Positions 1 to 7,951 of a stretch of 18,465 nucleotides of DNA are shown here, piece by piece. The stretch spans positions 1 to 18,465 of the forward strand of contig CANKZO010000032.1 of assembly GCA_947488485.1 (NCBI GenBank). The letters are read 5' to 3'. The first letter of the stretch is position 1, and every line of letters starts with the position of its first letter. The notes below the pieces were generated by a model. The model did no database searches. It worked only from the letters and a program-made list of their open reading frames with translations, and was not told the DNA's origin. Source of the stretch: Opitutia bacterium (GTDB taxonomy: Bacteria > Verrucomicrobiota > Verrucomicrobiae > Opitutales > UBA953). Position numbers and translations under genes: made by a program.

Positions 1-1160
1 GCTTCGGTCGCATCGACCGCCCGGCCCAACTGCGTCGGGCGAAAGAACTATTGCAGGAACTCGAATCCGAAATCGATGCTTCCAGGCTAATGCGCACTCT
101 GACCGTGGCGCAGACGCAGGTGGTCGAGATCGCCAAGGCGCTCGGTCGTCAGGCCGACGTCATCCTGATGGATGAACCGACGGCCGCCCTCTCCGACCAT
201 GAGGTCGCCGCCCTCTTCCGCGCCATTGCCCGCCTGAAGGCTCGCGGCGTGGCGATCGTCTACACGACGCACAAGATGGACGAGGTCTTCCGCCTGGCCG
301 ACCGCATCTCGGTCCTCCGCGATGGCCGACTGATCAGCACCGCGCCGGCGAACGAACTGGACCCATCCAAATTGATCTCCCTCATGGTCGGCCGAGAGAT
401 GGCCGACGTCTTCCCGATGCGCTCCCTGCCTACGGACGAAATCCTGCTCGATGTTTCCGGACTCACCCGTGAGCCGGCCTATCGAGATGTCAGTTTCCAA
501 GTCCGCCGCGGCGAAGTGGTCGCCCTCGCCGGCCTGATGGGCGCCGGACGCACCGAAGTGGTCAGCGCCGTCTACGGACTCCAACCTGCCTCGCGCGGTG
601 TCATCACCTTCAAAGGTAGGCCGTTGGTGATCAGGTCGCCGCAGGATGCGCTCTCGGCCGGCATCGGTATGGTGACCGAGGACCGTAAAGGGCTCGGGCT
701 CATCCCGGCCTTGGGCGTCAATCAGAACATCACCCTGACGGCCCTGCGCAGCCTCTGCCGCGGTCAGCTCATCGACCATCGCGCCGAAGCCGTTACGGTC
801 GGAGCACGTCTGGAGGAATTAGCCGTCAAGGCCAGCCGTCCGTCCCAGCCCATCGCCCAGCTCAGTGGCGGCAATCAACAGAAGGCTCTCCTCGCCCGCT
901 GCCTGCTCGGCGACCCGGACCTCATCATCCTCGACGAACCTACCCGTGGCATCGACATCGGTGCCAAAGCCGAGATCTACGCCCTGATCCAGAAACTGGC
1001 CCGCGCCGGCAAGGGTGTGCTGCTGGTCTCCTCCGAACTACCTGAAGTCCTTTCGCTGGCCCATCGCATTGTCGTCCTTCGTCGTGGCAGCGTAGCCGCC
1101 ACGCTCGACGCCACCGAGACCGACCAAGAGACCGTGCTCCGGCACGCCATGCCTTTATAA
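1..1160 (+). CDS. Sugar ABC transporter ATP-binding protein (RbsA/MglA type), 5'-truncated by window edge
   Basis: Cytoplasmic ATPase with two fused nucleotide-binding domains that would power import of a monosaccharide or polyol through the permease encoded next. The reading frame is open from base 3 with no start codon in context, so the gene begins before the window. About 385 of the usual ~500 residues are present, and the first Walker A is missing. Visible in order: a degenerate first signature (LTVAQ, near position 105), the first Walker B (VILMDEPTAALS), a histidine switch (TTHKMDEVF), then the second domain with the family's altered Walker A (GLMGAGRTE, near 534), a canonical signature LSGGNQQ (near 862) and Walker B (LIILDEPTRGID). 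Altered motifs split between the two halves are normal for the RbsA/MglA family. Only 4 bp separate it from the permease start, so the two are surely co-transcribed. The substrate is not identifiable from this subunit. Confidence 0.93.
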   Translation, partial: FGRIDRPAQLRRAKELLQELESEIDASRLMRTLTVAQTQVVEIAKALGRQADVILMDEPTAALSDHEVAALFRAIARLKARGVAIVYTTHKMDEVFRLADRISVLRDGRLISTAPANELDPSKLISLMVGREMADVFPMRSLPTDEILLDVSGLTREPAYRDVSFQVRRGEVVALAGLMGAGRTEVVSAVYGLQPASRGVITFKGRPLVIRSPQDALSAGIGMVTEDRKGLGLIPALGVNQNITLTALRSLCRGQLIDHRAEAVTVGARLEELAVKASRPSQPIAQLSGGNQQKALLARCLLGDPDLIILDEPTRGIDIGAKAEIYALIQKLARAGKGVLLVSSELPEVLSLAHRIVVLRRGSVAATLDATETDQETVLRHAMPL

Positions 1161-1164
1161 CGTC

Positions 1165-2100
1165 ATGCTCACCCTCGATCGCAACCTGCTCCACCGTTTC
1201 GGACTCCTGTTCGTCATCTTGCTGGTCGGACTGGGCCTGACGCTCACGACCGACACGTTCCTCAGCGTCGCCAACCTCACCAACGTCGCCCGCCAGGTCT
1301 CCATCAACGGCATCCTCGCCGTGGGCGTTACCTTCGTCCTGCTCACCGCCGGCGTAGACCTTTCCCTCGGCTCCGTGGTCGCGCTGAGCGGCGTCGCCTG
1401 CGCGACCTTCGCCCACCCAGGTGATCATCCGGTCTTCGTTCCGATCGCCGTCGGCCTGCTCACCGGCGCGGCCTGCGGACTCGTCAACGGCGTCCTGGTG
1501 ACCCGTGGGAGCGTCGCTCCGTTCATCGTGACGCTCGGGATGATGACCATCGCCCGCGGCCTGGCCCTCATCGTCAGCGGCGGACGCCCCGTCGCGAACA
1601 TGTCGAATGAGTTGACCGCCCTCGCCGGTGATTTCCTCGGCATCCCGATTCCGGTGCTCTGCTTCGCGGGCGTCGCCCTCGCCGCCTGGTTCTTCCTCCG
1701 CAACTTCCGTCTCGGCCGTCACATCTACGCTGTGGGTGGTAACGAGAACGCCGCCCGCGCCGCCGGCGTCCCGGTCGAACGCGTGAAACTCTTCGCCTAC
1801 GGTCTCTGCGGACTCCTCACCGGCCTAGCCGGCGTCGTCCTGGCGGCCCGCATCACCACCGGCCAGCCCAACGCCGGCCAGGCCTATGAATTGGATGCCA
1901 TCGCAGCCGTGGTCATCGGCGGCACCAGCCTTGCGGGCGGGGTCGGCACGATCACGGGCACCCTGCTCGGCGTCCTGCTCATCGGCGTGATCAACAACGG
2001 CTTGGATTTACTGGGGGTTTCTTCGTATTACCAAGCGGTCATCAAAGGCGTCATCATCGTGGGTGCGGTTTGGCTCGACCGACGTCAGGCCCGTTCGTAA
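1165..2100 (+). CDS. Sugar ABC transporter permease (RbsC-like, BPD_transp_2 family)
   Basis: Inner-membrane permease of 311 residues, the usual length for RbsC/XylH-type subunits, probably acting as a homodimer with the upstream ATPase. Hydrophobic segments run through most of the protein: about residues 12-28, 48-80, 92-112, 117-138, 160-178, 205-228, 243-280 and 288-304. Family-typical stretches are visible: GVTFVLLTAGVDLSLGS (54-70), the cytoplasmic loop GGNENAARAAGVPVERVK (191-208), which couples to the ATPase in this family, and AIAAVVIGGTSLAGGVGT (245-262). It starts 4 bp after the ATPase stop and ends 9 bp before the binding-protein gene, in the order ATPase, permease, binding protein. 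The start has little upstream space, which suggests translational coupling. Confidence 0.94.
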   Translation: MLTLDRNLLHRFGLLFVILLVGLGLTLTTDTFLSVANLTNVARQVSINGILAVGVTFVLLTAGVDLSLGSVVALSGVACATFAHPGDHPVFVPIAVGLLTGAACGLVNGVLVTRGSVAPFIVTLGMMTIARGLALIVSGGRPVANMSNELTALAGDFLGIPIPVLCFAGVALAAWFFLRNFRLGRHIYAVGGNENAARAAGVPVERVKLFAYGLCGLLTGLAGVVLAARITTGQPNAGQAYELDAIAAVVIGGTSLAGGVGTITGTLLGVLLIGVINNGLDLLGVSSYYQAVIKGVIIVGAVWLDRRQARS

Positions 2101-2109
2101 AAGTCAGGC

Positions 2110-3066
2110 ATGCGCCTTACCCCTCGCACTGCCGCGGCGGCCTTCCTGGCCGTCGGTGCCCTGACACTTTCCGCCGCCTTCCTCTCCGGCTGCAAGAAAG
2201 CCGAAGCCCGCAAGGAGGGTGAGCTGCTCATCGGTTTCTCGTCCCGTGACCTTTCGGCCGAGTATACCGCCAAACTCTCCGAGGCCATCGTCGACTACGC
2301 CAAGACCAAGCCGGGCGTGAAGCTGGTCATGGTCGACGCCCAGTCCGACGTCCAGAAGCAGTTCAGCCAGGTGGAGAACTTCATCGCGCAGAAAGTCGAC
2401 GCGATCATCCTTAATCCCTGCGAGCTCGAGGCCAGCACCCCGGCCGTCGATCGCATCAAGGCCGCGGGCATCCCGCTGGTGCTCGTCAACCAGACCACGA
2501 AGTCTGTCGGCGACTCATATATCGGATCCAATGATTACGATGCCGGCCGCATCGCGATGGAAGCGATCGCCAAGAAGCTCAACGGCCAAGGCGGCGTCCT
2601 GATGCTTCATGGCATCATGGGCACCTCGGCCCAGCTCCAGCGTGAAGCCGGCGCCCGCGAGGTCTTCGCGAAATACCCTGGCCTGAAGCTCGTCGACCAC
2701 CAGACGGCTTCCTGGGACCGCGCCAAAGCGATGGCCCTCACGGAGAACTGGATCCAGGCGCACCAGGGCAAGTTCTCGGCGGTCTTCGCCCATAATGACG
2801 AGATGGCCATGGGCGCCCTCTTGGCTCTCGAACGGGCTCAACTGAAGAAGGATGTTTACGTCATCGGCATCGATGCCATCGCCCAGGCGCTTTCGGCGGT
2901 GAAAGAAGGCCGCCTCGACGCCACGGTCTTCCAGGACGCGGTCGGCCAAGGCAAAGGCTCGGTCGACGCCGCGATCCTGCTCGCGAAGAAGCAGCCCTGC
3001 CCCAAGGAGACGATGATCCCCTTCCAGCTCATCACCCGCGACAACCTTTCCCAATTCCTCAAATAA
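2110..3066 (+). CDS. Sugar ABC transporter substrate-binding lipoprotein (RbsB-like, Peripla_BP_4)
   Basis: Solute receptor of 318 residues that hands ligand to the permease encoded just upstream. The N-terminus is a lipoprotein signal: MRLT followed by a hydrophobic stretch and lipobox LSGC, with the acylated cysteine at residue 28. The mature protein should therefore be tethered to a membrane. The two-lobed type I fold is recognisable from LIGFSSRDLSAEY (40-52), the KVDAIILNP stretch, GSNDYDAGRIAMEAI in the hinge region, GIMGTSAQLQREAG and VFAHNDEMAMGA. The GTSAQLQR run resembles ribose and related pentose or polyol receptors, but that is not enough to name the ligand. A short AGTCAGG-like sequence precedes the ATG. 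The stop is followed after a single base by the start of the NIPSNAP gene. Confidence 0.93.
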   Translation: MRLTPRTAAAAFLAVGALTLSAAFLSGCKKAEARKEGELLIGFSSRDLSAEYTAKLSEAIVDYAKTKPGVKLVMVDAQSDVQKQFSQVENFIAQKVDAIILNPCELEASTPAVDRIKAAGIPLVLVNQTTKSVGDSYIGSNDYDAGRIAMEAIAKKLNGQGGVLMLHGIMGTSAQLQREAGAREVFAKYPGLKLVDHQTASWDRAKAMALTENWIQAHQGKFSAVFAHNDEMAMGALLALERAQLKKDVYVIGIDAIAQALSAVKEGRLDATVFQDAVGQGKGSVDAAILLAKKQPCPKETMIPFQLITRDNLSQFLK

Positions 3067-3067
3067 C

Positions 3068-3853
3068 ATGAAATCCCTGCTCTCCCTCCTCACCTTCGGC
3101 CTCTTGGCCGTGACCGCCTCCCCGGCGTCCGCCGCCGATACGCGCCTCTTCGAGATGCGCGTTTACTACGCCGCCGAAGGCAAGCTCGACGCCCTCAACG
3201 CTCGCTTCCGCGACCACACCCTCAAGTTGTTCACCAAGCATGGCATGACCAATCTCGGTTACTTCGTCCCGACGAAGAATACCGACAACAAGTTGGTCTA
3301 CTTCCTCGCTTACGCCGATCGCGCGGCCCGCGACGCCTCCTGGAAAGCTTTCGGCGCCGACCCGGCTTGGAAGTCCGCCCAGAAGGCCTCTGAGGTCAAC
3401 GGCAAGCTGATCACGAAGGTGGAATCCGCTTTCCTGACGGCGACGGATTATGCCGTGCTGGCCGAGGCGAAGTCCTACGGCAAAGGCGTCTTCGAACTCC
3501 GCACCTACACGACCGAAGCGGGTCGCCTGGAGAACCTGAACGCCCGCTTCCGCGATCACACGCTGAAGCTGTTCGAGAAGCATGGTATGACCAACATGAC
3601 CTACTGGAATCTCGCCGCCGACCAGAAGGGCGCGAAGAACTCCTATGTCGCGAGCAATACTCTCATCTACCTCCTCCACCATCAGAGCGAAGAAGCCGCC
3701 AAGGCCAGCTTCGACGCCTTCCGCGCCGACCCGACTTGGGTCGCCGCCAAGGAAGCCTCTGAGAAGAAGGCCGGCGGCTCGCTCACGATCGCTCAGCCTA
3801 ACGGCGTGAAGTCGGAGTTCTTCGTTCCGACCGATTACTCCCCGGTCCAGTAA
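3068..3853 (+). CDS. Exported protein with two tandem NIPSNAP domains
   Basis: Protein of 261 residues with a Sec-type signal peptide (MKSLLSLLTFGLLAV, likely cut after ASA at residue 22) and two NIPSNAP domains, about residues 25-125 and 139-255. The domains are internal duplicates: LNARFRDHTLKLF followed by KHGMTN occurs at residues 43-62 and again at 157-176, with one residue different, and the DNA is also clearly related. NIPSNAP domains have the dimeric alpha/beta-barrel fold. Their biochemical role is poorly defined, and some relatives are monooxygenase-like. One base separates this start from the stop of the binding-protein gene, so it is the fourth cistron of the transporter operon and the last before a terminator. 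Two fused domains could form an intramolecular barrel. A role in processing the imported compound is inference from operon position only. Confidence 0.9.
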   Translation: MKSLLSLLTFGLLAVTASPASAADTRLFEMRVYYAAEGKLDALNARFRDHTLKLFTKHGMTNLGYFVPTKNTDNKLVYFLAYADRAARDASWKAFGADPAWKSAQKASEVNGKLITKVESAFLTATDYAVLAEAKSYGKGVFELRTYTTEAGRLENLNARFRDHTLKLFEKHGMTNMTYWNLAADQKGAKNSYVASNTLIYLLHHQSEEAAKASFDAFRADPTWVAAKEASEKKAGGSLTIAQPNGVKSEFFVPTDYSPVQ

Positions 3854-3874
3854 GCCGAGGCCAAGCCTTAGACT

Positions 3875-3900
3875 AAGCCCCTCCCGCGAGGGGCTTTTTT
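3875..3900 (+). terminator. Intrinsic terminator of the transporter-NIPSNAP operon
   Basis: A 9-bp perfect stem (AAGCCCCTC paired with GAGGGGCTT) closes a 4-base loop (CCGC) and runs directly into six T residues at 3895-3900. It lies 22 bp after the NIPSNAP stop codon. This is a textbook rho-independent terminator for the upstream plus-strand operon. Confidence 0.92.
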
Positions 3901-3971
3901 GTGCCACGTTGCGTCGATTAAAGACACACCATTCGATTCGACCTCTCCCGGCAAACGCCCAACCTGCCTCC

Positions 3972-5375
3972 ATGGATTCCCCCGCATCCTCCCGCCGTCG
4001 CTTTCTCTCTTCCTCGCTGCTCGGCCTCGGTGCCCTGGGCGCCCTGAGCAAACTCGTCGCTGCTTCGGCCCCGAAGCCAGGCCTGCTCACCGAACCCGAG
4101 CGCGATATTACGCTGGTCTCTGACTGCGACGTCATCGTGTGCGGTGCCGGCCCGGCCGGAGTCACGGCCGCGATTTCCGCTGCCCGTGCCGGCGCCAAGG
4201 TCCGTCTCTTCGAAGCCCATGGCTCCCTCGGCGGCGTCTGGACTTCTTCGCTGCTCGGCTACCTCCTCGATTTCGACAAGCCGGGCTTCAACCAGGAGCT
4301 CGTCCGTCGTCTGCGCGAACGCGACGCCATCGATGGCGACGGGGTCAACGGCGTGACCTACCACCCGGAAGAGATGAAACTGCTCCTTGAGGAGCTGTGC
4401 ATAGCCGCCGGCGTCAAGGTCCAGCTCCACACCCGCATCGTCGCGGCGCAGCGGGAGGGTCGGACGCTCAAGGCGATCGTGACGGAATCCAAGTCCGGCC
4501 GTCAGGCCTGGGCGGCTCCGGTCTTCATCGACACGACCGGCGACGGCGATCTGGGAGCCCGCGCAGGCTGTGAGTTCGAACTCGGCCGCGAACAGTCCTG
4601 CCCTTGCCAGCCGATGACGCTATATGCGTTGGTGACGGTCTCGGACGCCCGTGGTCTGGCCGATCAACTCCATCCGGTGGGCGGCAACGGACGGCATGTG
4701 GGCCCCGACAAGTTCAAAGCCGCGCTCAAGGCCGCCGGCGTCACGCCGAGTTACGGCAAAGCGACGCTTTTCCCGATCAAGGACAACTTGGTGCTCCTGA
4801 TGGCCAACCATGAGTATGGCATCAACGCCACCGACGCGGCCCAGGTCACGGAAGCGACCATACGCGCCCGCGCCGAGGTCAACGACATCGTCCGCAAACT
4901 GCGTAAGTCCGGCGGAGCCTGGTCTGGCGCCCAGATCGTGGCCACGCCGGCCCAGATCGGCGTCCGTGACGGACGACGTATCAAGGGACGCTACCTGATG
5001 ACGAAGGAAGATCTCATCGAGGGCCGGCGCCAGGATGATTCGGTCGTCCGCGCGACCTTCCCCGTCGACATCCACGCCCTCACGGCGGAGGAGAACAAGA
5101 AGGCCGCCTACTCAAACGCCGGCGTGAAGGTGAAGCCTTACGACATCCCTCTACGCGCCCTCATCGCCCGTGACGTCGATGGCCTCATGATGGCCGGACG
5201 TTGCATCAGCGGAGACTTCATCGCCCACGCTTCTTATCGCGTGACTGGTAACGCCGTCGCCATGGGCGAAGCCGCCGGGGTCACCAGCGCCCTCGCCGCC
5301 TCGTCCAAGCGCGCCCCGCACGAGGTCTCCTGGTCCGAAGCCTCCGCCCTGCTCCCCAAGGTCCGCCAGGGGTAA
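3972..5375 (+). CDS. FAD-dependent oxidoreductase with Tat signal (FAD_oxidored family)
   Basis: Flavoprotein of 467 residues, probably exported folded. The chosen ATG at 3972 gives a twin-arginine signal (SRRRFL at residues 7-12) followed by a hydrophobic run (LLGLGALGALSKLVA). A TTG start 63 bp upstream in the same frame would bury that signal and is unlikely. The Rossmann FAD-binding motif is at residues 53-64 (DVIVCGAGPAGV), then LGGVWTSSLLGYLLDF, which is typical of this family. A second FAD-contact region is FIDTTGDGDLGARAG (near 185-199), and the C-terminal FAD region contains MMAGRCISGDFIAHASYRV and MGEAAG. Members in Verrucomicrobia and Planctomycetes are common near carbohydrate-degradation genes, but substrates are mostly unknown. 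The gene lies 71 bp after the terminator, so it should have its own promoter. It is convergent with the Gfo/Idh/MocA gene. Confidence 0.88.
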   Translation: MDSPASSRRRFLSSSLLGLGALGALSKLVAASAPKPGLLTEPERDITLVSDCDVIVCGAGPAGVTAAISAARAGAKVRLFEAHGSLGGVWTSSLLGYLLDFDKPGFNQELVRRLRERDAIDGDGVNGVTYHPEEMKLLLEELCIAAGVKVQLHTRIVAAQREGRTLKAIVTESKSGRQAWAAPVFIDTTGDGDLGARAGCEFELGREQSCPCQPMTLYALVTVSDARGLADQLHPVGGNGRHVGPDKFKAALKAAGVTPSYGKATLFPIKDNLVLLMANHEYGINATDAAQVTEATIRARAEVNDIVRKLRKSGGAWSGAQIVATPAQIGVRDGRRIKGRYLMTKEDLIEGRRQDDSVVRATFPVDIHALTAEENKKAAYSNAGVKVKPYDIPLRALIARDVDGLMMAGRCISGDFIAHASYRVTGNAVAMGEAAGVTSALAASSKRAPHEVSWSEASALLPKVRQG

Positions 5376-5378
5376 TCA

Positions 5379-5459
5379 GAGGTAGGGACAGCACCACGTG
5401 CTGTCCTAACTTCCGTGGTAGTTTGCATCTAGGACAGCACGTGGTGCTGTCCCTACCTC
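5379..5459. repeat. Perfect 30-bp inverted repeat, REP/BIME-like, between convergent genes
   Basis: The arms at 5379-5408 and 5430-5459 are exact reverse complements over 30 bp and are separated by a 21-bp spacer. Each arm is itself palindromic: GGACAGCA and TGCTGTCC flank CCACG (or CGTGG). The unit is therefore a hairpin inside a larger hairpin, the architecture of paired REP units (BIMEs). It fills nearly the whole gap between the convergent stop codons, starting 3 bp after the FAD gene stop. Its right end covers two bases of the TGA stop of the minus-strand gene. It has no T-run, but as RNA it would form a very stable stem on either strand and could block read-through in both directions. 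Only one copy is seen in this window, so genome-wide repetition is inferred. Confidence 0.85.
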
Positions 5460-6723
5460 ACGCCTTCCCCGGAATCGTCGGGACTTCGGCAGGCAGCTTG
5501 ACGGTGCCCCTCTCGAAATCGAGCGGGCTGACCGAAGCCTTGAGATTATAGAACGGGGACTTCTCGTGCTTGAGGAGGTCGTCGAACTTCACCATCTCGC
5601 CGGTGTAGGCGGAGATACGACCCATGATGACGGCGAGATTGGTCTCGGCGATCTGGCGGGCGTCGTTCAGCGGCTTGCCGTTGAAGGCGCCCCGGATGAG
5701 GTCGACATGCTCCTGGACCATGGAGTCGTCGGTATCGAGTTTGATGGCCGGGATATCGACCTGTTTCTGGCCGAACATCTTGCCGGCGCCAAAACAGGAA
5801 CCGTTCGCCCCCGTGAAGAACTCGCCGACGCGACCGGTGGTGCCGGTGATCTGGCGGCACTGGCTGTGGATGCGGACGCCGTCACCGAAGTCGTAGTCGA
5901 CGCTGAAGAAGTCGAACATGTTGCCGGTCTCGCGTCGGGCACGTCCGCCGAAACCGAGGGCGCTGACGGGCGTGCGGCCGAGGAACCAGATGGCGACGTC
6001 GACGTTATGGATGTGCTGCTCGACGATATGGTCGCCGGAAAGCTCGGTGAAGTTGAGCCAGTTACGGTTCATGTAATCGGCATCGGTATCGTCCTTGGCC
6101 CGACGACGGATCCACGGCACGGTGCCGTTCCATTGCACGACGCCGCCGCGGAGCGCGCCGATGGCTCCGGCATCGATGAGTGCCTTGTTCTTCATATACG
6201 AGGCGTCATGACGACGCTGGGTGCCGGCGACGACCGCGAGGCCCTTCTTCTTGGCCTCTTCGCCGGTGGCGATGATAGCGCGGGCACCGACTGGGTCGAC
6301 GGCGACGGGCTTTTCGACGAAGCAGTGCTTGCCGGCGGCGACGGCCGCGGCGAAGTGCACTGGGCGGAAAGCCGGCGGGGTCGCCATGAGCACGAAGGCG
6401 CAGTCGGTGGCCATGACTTTCTGGTAGGCGTCGTAGCCGACGAAGATCTTGTTCGCGGGAAGCTTGTAAGTGTCGTTCAGGCGCTTGGCACGGTCCTCGA
6501 AAGCATCAGCCAAGGCGACGACCTCGGCTTCGGCGCCGAGCAGTTTGCAGGCCGCAATGAATTGGCCGAGGGCGCCAGTGCCGCGGCCGCCGCAACCGAT
6601 CAGGGCGACTTTGATCTTGGAAGGGACCGACTGGCCGCGCAGGACGGCCGGGGCGGCGGCCAAGGCGAGACCGCCGATGGCCAGGGTGGAGACGAAATCG
6701 CGACGTTGGATGGGGTGTTCCAT
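5458..6723 (-). CDS. Gfo/Idh/MocA family oxidoreductase with Tat signal
   Basis: Predicted NAD(P)-dependent sugar or cyclitol oxidoreductase of 421 residues. The ATG at 6723 is chosen because it places a twin-arginine motif (QRRDFV, residues 6-11) and a hydrophobic, alanine-rich segment (to about 30) at the N-terminus. In-frame sequence upstream is arginine/proline-rich and unlike any protein. The nucleotide-binding motif is IKVALIGCGGRGTGAL (residues 37-52). The family EKP motif is at 137-139, and GDHIVEQHIHNVDVAIWFLG (230-249) matches the substrate-side region of exported family members, including GH109-like enzymes. The C-terminus has the usual 'LIRGAFNGKPLNDARQIAE' style region. Exported Gfo/Idh/MocA proteins are abundant in Verrucomicrobia, usually without an assigned substrate. 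The stop codon overlaps the 30-bp inverted repeat. The start is 56 bp from the divergent CLC gene. Confidence 0.9.
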   Translation of the reverse strand: MEHPIQRRDFVSTLAIGGLALAAAPAVLRGQSVPSKIKVALIGCGGRGTGALGQFIAACKLLGAEAEVVALADAFEDRAKRLNDTYKLPANKIFVGYDAYQKVMATDCAFVLMATPPAFRPVHFAAAVAAGKHCFVEKPVAVDPVGARAIIATGEEAKKKGLAVVAGTQRRHDASYMKNKALIDAGAIGALRGGVVQWNGTVPWIRRRAKDDTDADYMNRNWLNFTELSGDHIVEQHIHNVDVAIWFLGRTPVSALGFGGRARRETGNMFDFFSVDYDFGDGVRIHSQCRQITGTTGRVGEFFTGANGSCFGAGKMFGQKQVDIPAIKLDTDDSMVQEHVDLIRGAFNGKPLNDARQIAETNLAVIMGRISAYTGEMVKFDDLLKHEKSPFYNLKASVSPLDFERGTVKLPAEVPTIPGKA

Positions 6724-6762
6724 GATTTGAGATTGTGGGGTCTGCCGAAGGCTCACAAAGGT

Positions 6763-6790
6763 ATTCTTACCGCTGCCTGATGTTCGCCAA
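6763..6790 (-). promoter_or_regulatory. Weak candidate promoter for the Gfo/Idh/MocA gene
   Basis: On the minus strand, TTGGCG (plus positions 6785-6790) and AAGAAT (6763-6768) are separated by 16 bp. Each matches the sigma-70 consensus hexamer at 4 of 6 positions. The -35 box would lie inside the first codons of the divergent CLC gene. This is a pattern match only and could be chance. Confidence 0.2.
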
Positions 6791-7946
6791 ACCGCCGAGA
6801 AACGTCCTCCTCTGGGTCGCCATCCTCGCCTTGGTTTCCTTGGTCGTCGGCGCCGCGGGGGCTGGCTTCCTGCATGCCCTGGAGGCGGTAACGGCGCTCT
6901 ATCGCTCAACCCCATGGTTGCTCGTCTCTTTGCCCTTCATCGGGCTGCTCACGGTCTGGCTCTACAAGGGCCCGCTGAAAGCTTCTGCCGGGGGCGTGAA
7001 GACCCTGATCGCCCAGATCAAGGATCCGACCAGCCCCCTGCCTGCCGCCATGGGTCCCTCCATCATCGGCACTACCCTGCTCTCGCACCTCGGCGGCGCC
7101 TCGGTGGGTCGCGAGGGCACGGCTCTCCAGATGGGCGGAGCCATCGCCGACCAAGGCTCGCGCTGGATCGAGCTGAACGAATCAGAGCGCCGCGCGCTCA
7201 TCCTCTGCGGTGTCTCCGCCGGCTTCGCGGCCGTCTTCGGCACCCCGATCGCCGCGGCGATCTTCGCCCTGGAGTTCGTGCGCCAACGCAGCTGGGCTGT
7301 CGTGCCATGCCTAGCCACGGCGTTCTTGGCGGACTTCGTCGGACGTAAGATCTTCTTCGCCACTCACGCCGACTACAAGCTACCCCTCCCGGCGGTCTAC
7401 GACTTTATGGGGCTGGGTTCCGCCGTGGCCCTCGGCCTGGCCTGCGGGCTGATCGCGCGACTCTATGTCTGGCTGAACCGCCGCGAGGCAGCGAGGCCTA
7501 ACCCCGAGCCTTACGCCCGGATCTTCTTTGCCGCTACTTGCTTTTCGGCCGCGGTCTACTTCAAGCAAATGGGGGACTTCACGGGCCTTGGCCTGCCGAT
7601 CATCGAGTCCGCCTTGGTCGAACCCGCCGCTCCGCTGACTTTCGTCTTCAAGTTCCTCTTCACGATCATTTGTGTCACCGCCGGATTCCGTGGCGGCGAG
7701 GTCACCCCCCTCTTCTTCGTGGGCGCCACCCTCGGCAGCGCCGCCGCGGTCCTGTTGAGCCTTCCCTTTAACATCTGCGCCGCGCTGGGCTTCGTCGCCG
7801 TCTTCGCCGGTGCCGGCGCCGTGCCGCTCGCCTGCGCGGTCATGGCCTGCGAACTCTTCGGTTGGTCGATCGGCGGCTACGCCCTGGTCGCGTGTGCGAT
7901 CAGCTGGCTGGTGGCCGGACGCAAAGGACTCTACGACGAAGCCTGA
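6780..7946 (+). CDS. CLC-family channel/antiporter, probably the CLC-F fluoride type
   Basis: Integral membrane protein of 388 residues without CBS domains, on the short side for a CLC, as expected for the bacterial CLC-F group. The ATG at 6780 is preferred to a GTG 45 bp upstream in the same frame, because membrane sequence begins directly after it. Key motifs: GREGT at residues 110-114, with gating glutamate E112, within a GGASVGREGTALQMGG run; and GFRGGEVTPLFFVGATLG at 302-319. In chloride-type CLCs the first motif is usually GREGP. Threonine in that position and the GGEVTPLF stretch are the form I associate with fluoride/proton antiporters. The chloride-type GSGIP serine motif is absent; the matching region reads SAGGVKTL (69-76). 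Likely function is fluoride export for resistance, with a chloride or other anion carrier as the alternative. No fluoride riboswitch was recognised in the 56-bp upstream gap. Confidence 0.85.
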   Translation: MFAKPPRNVLLWVAILALVSLVVGAAGAGFLHALEAVTALYRSTPWLLVSLPFIGLLTVWLYKGPLKASAGGVKTLIAQIKDPTSPLPAAMGPSIIGTTLLSHLGGASVGREGTALQMGGAIADQGSRWIELNESERRALILCGVSAGFAAVFGTPIAAAIFALEFVRQRSWAVVPCLATAFLADFVGRKIFFATHADYKLPLPAVYDFMGLGSAVALGLACGLIARLYVWLNRREAARPNPEPYARIFFAATCFSAAVYFKQMGDFTGLGLPIIESALVEPAAPLTFVFKFLFTIICVTAGFRGGEVTPLFFVGATLGSAAAVLLSLPFNICAALGFVAVFAGAGAVPLACAVMACELFGWSIGGYALVACAISWLVAGRKGLYDEA

Positions 7947-7951
7947 GCAGG

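Noticed and set aside
3059..4198. A 379-codon minus-strand frame across the NIPSNAP gene and FAD gene start
   Set aside because: It spans a clear plus-strand terminator and two plus-strand genes with signal peptides, and shows no motif.
6724..6779. Possible fluoride riboswitch before the CLC gene (ACCGCTGCCTGATG resembles part of the aptamer)
   Set aside because: The required paired elements and pseudoknot partner are missing, and the gap is too short for the whole aptamer plus an expression platform.
5566..6780. A 404-codon plus-strand open frame opposite the Gfo/Idh/MocA gene
   Set aside because: Low-complexity Gly/Asp/Val/Glu composition; the opposite strand has the EKP and nucleotide-binding motifs.
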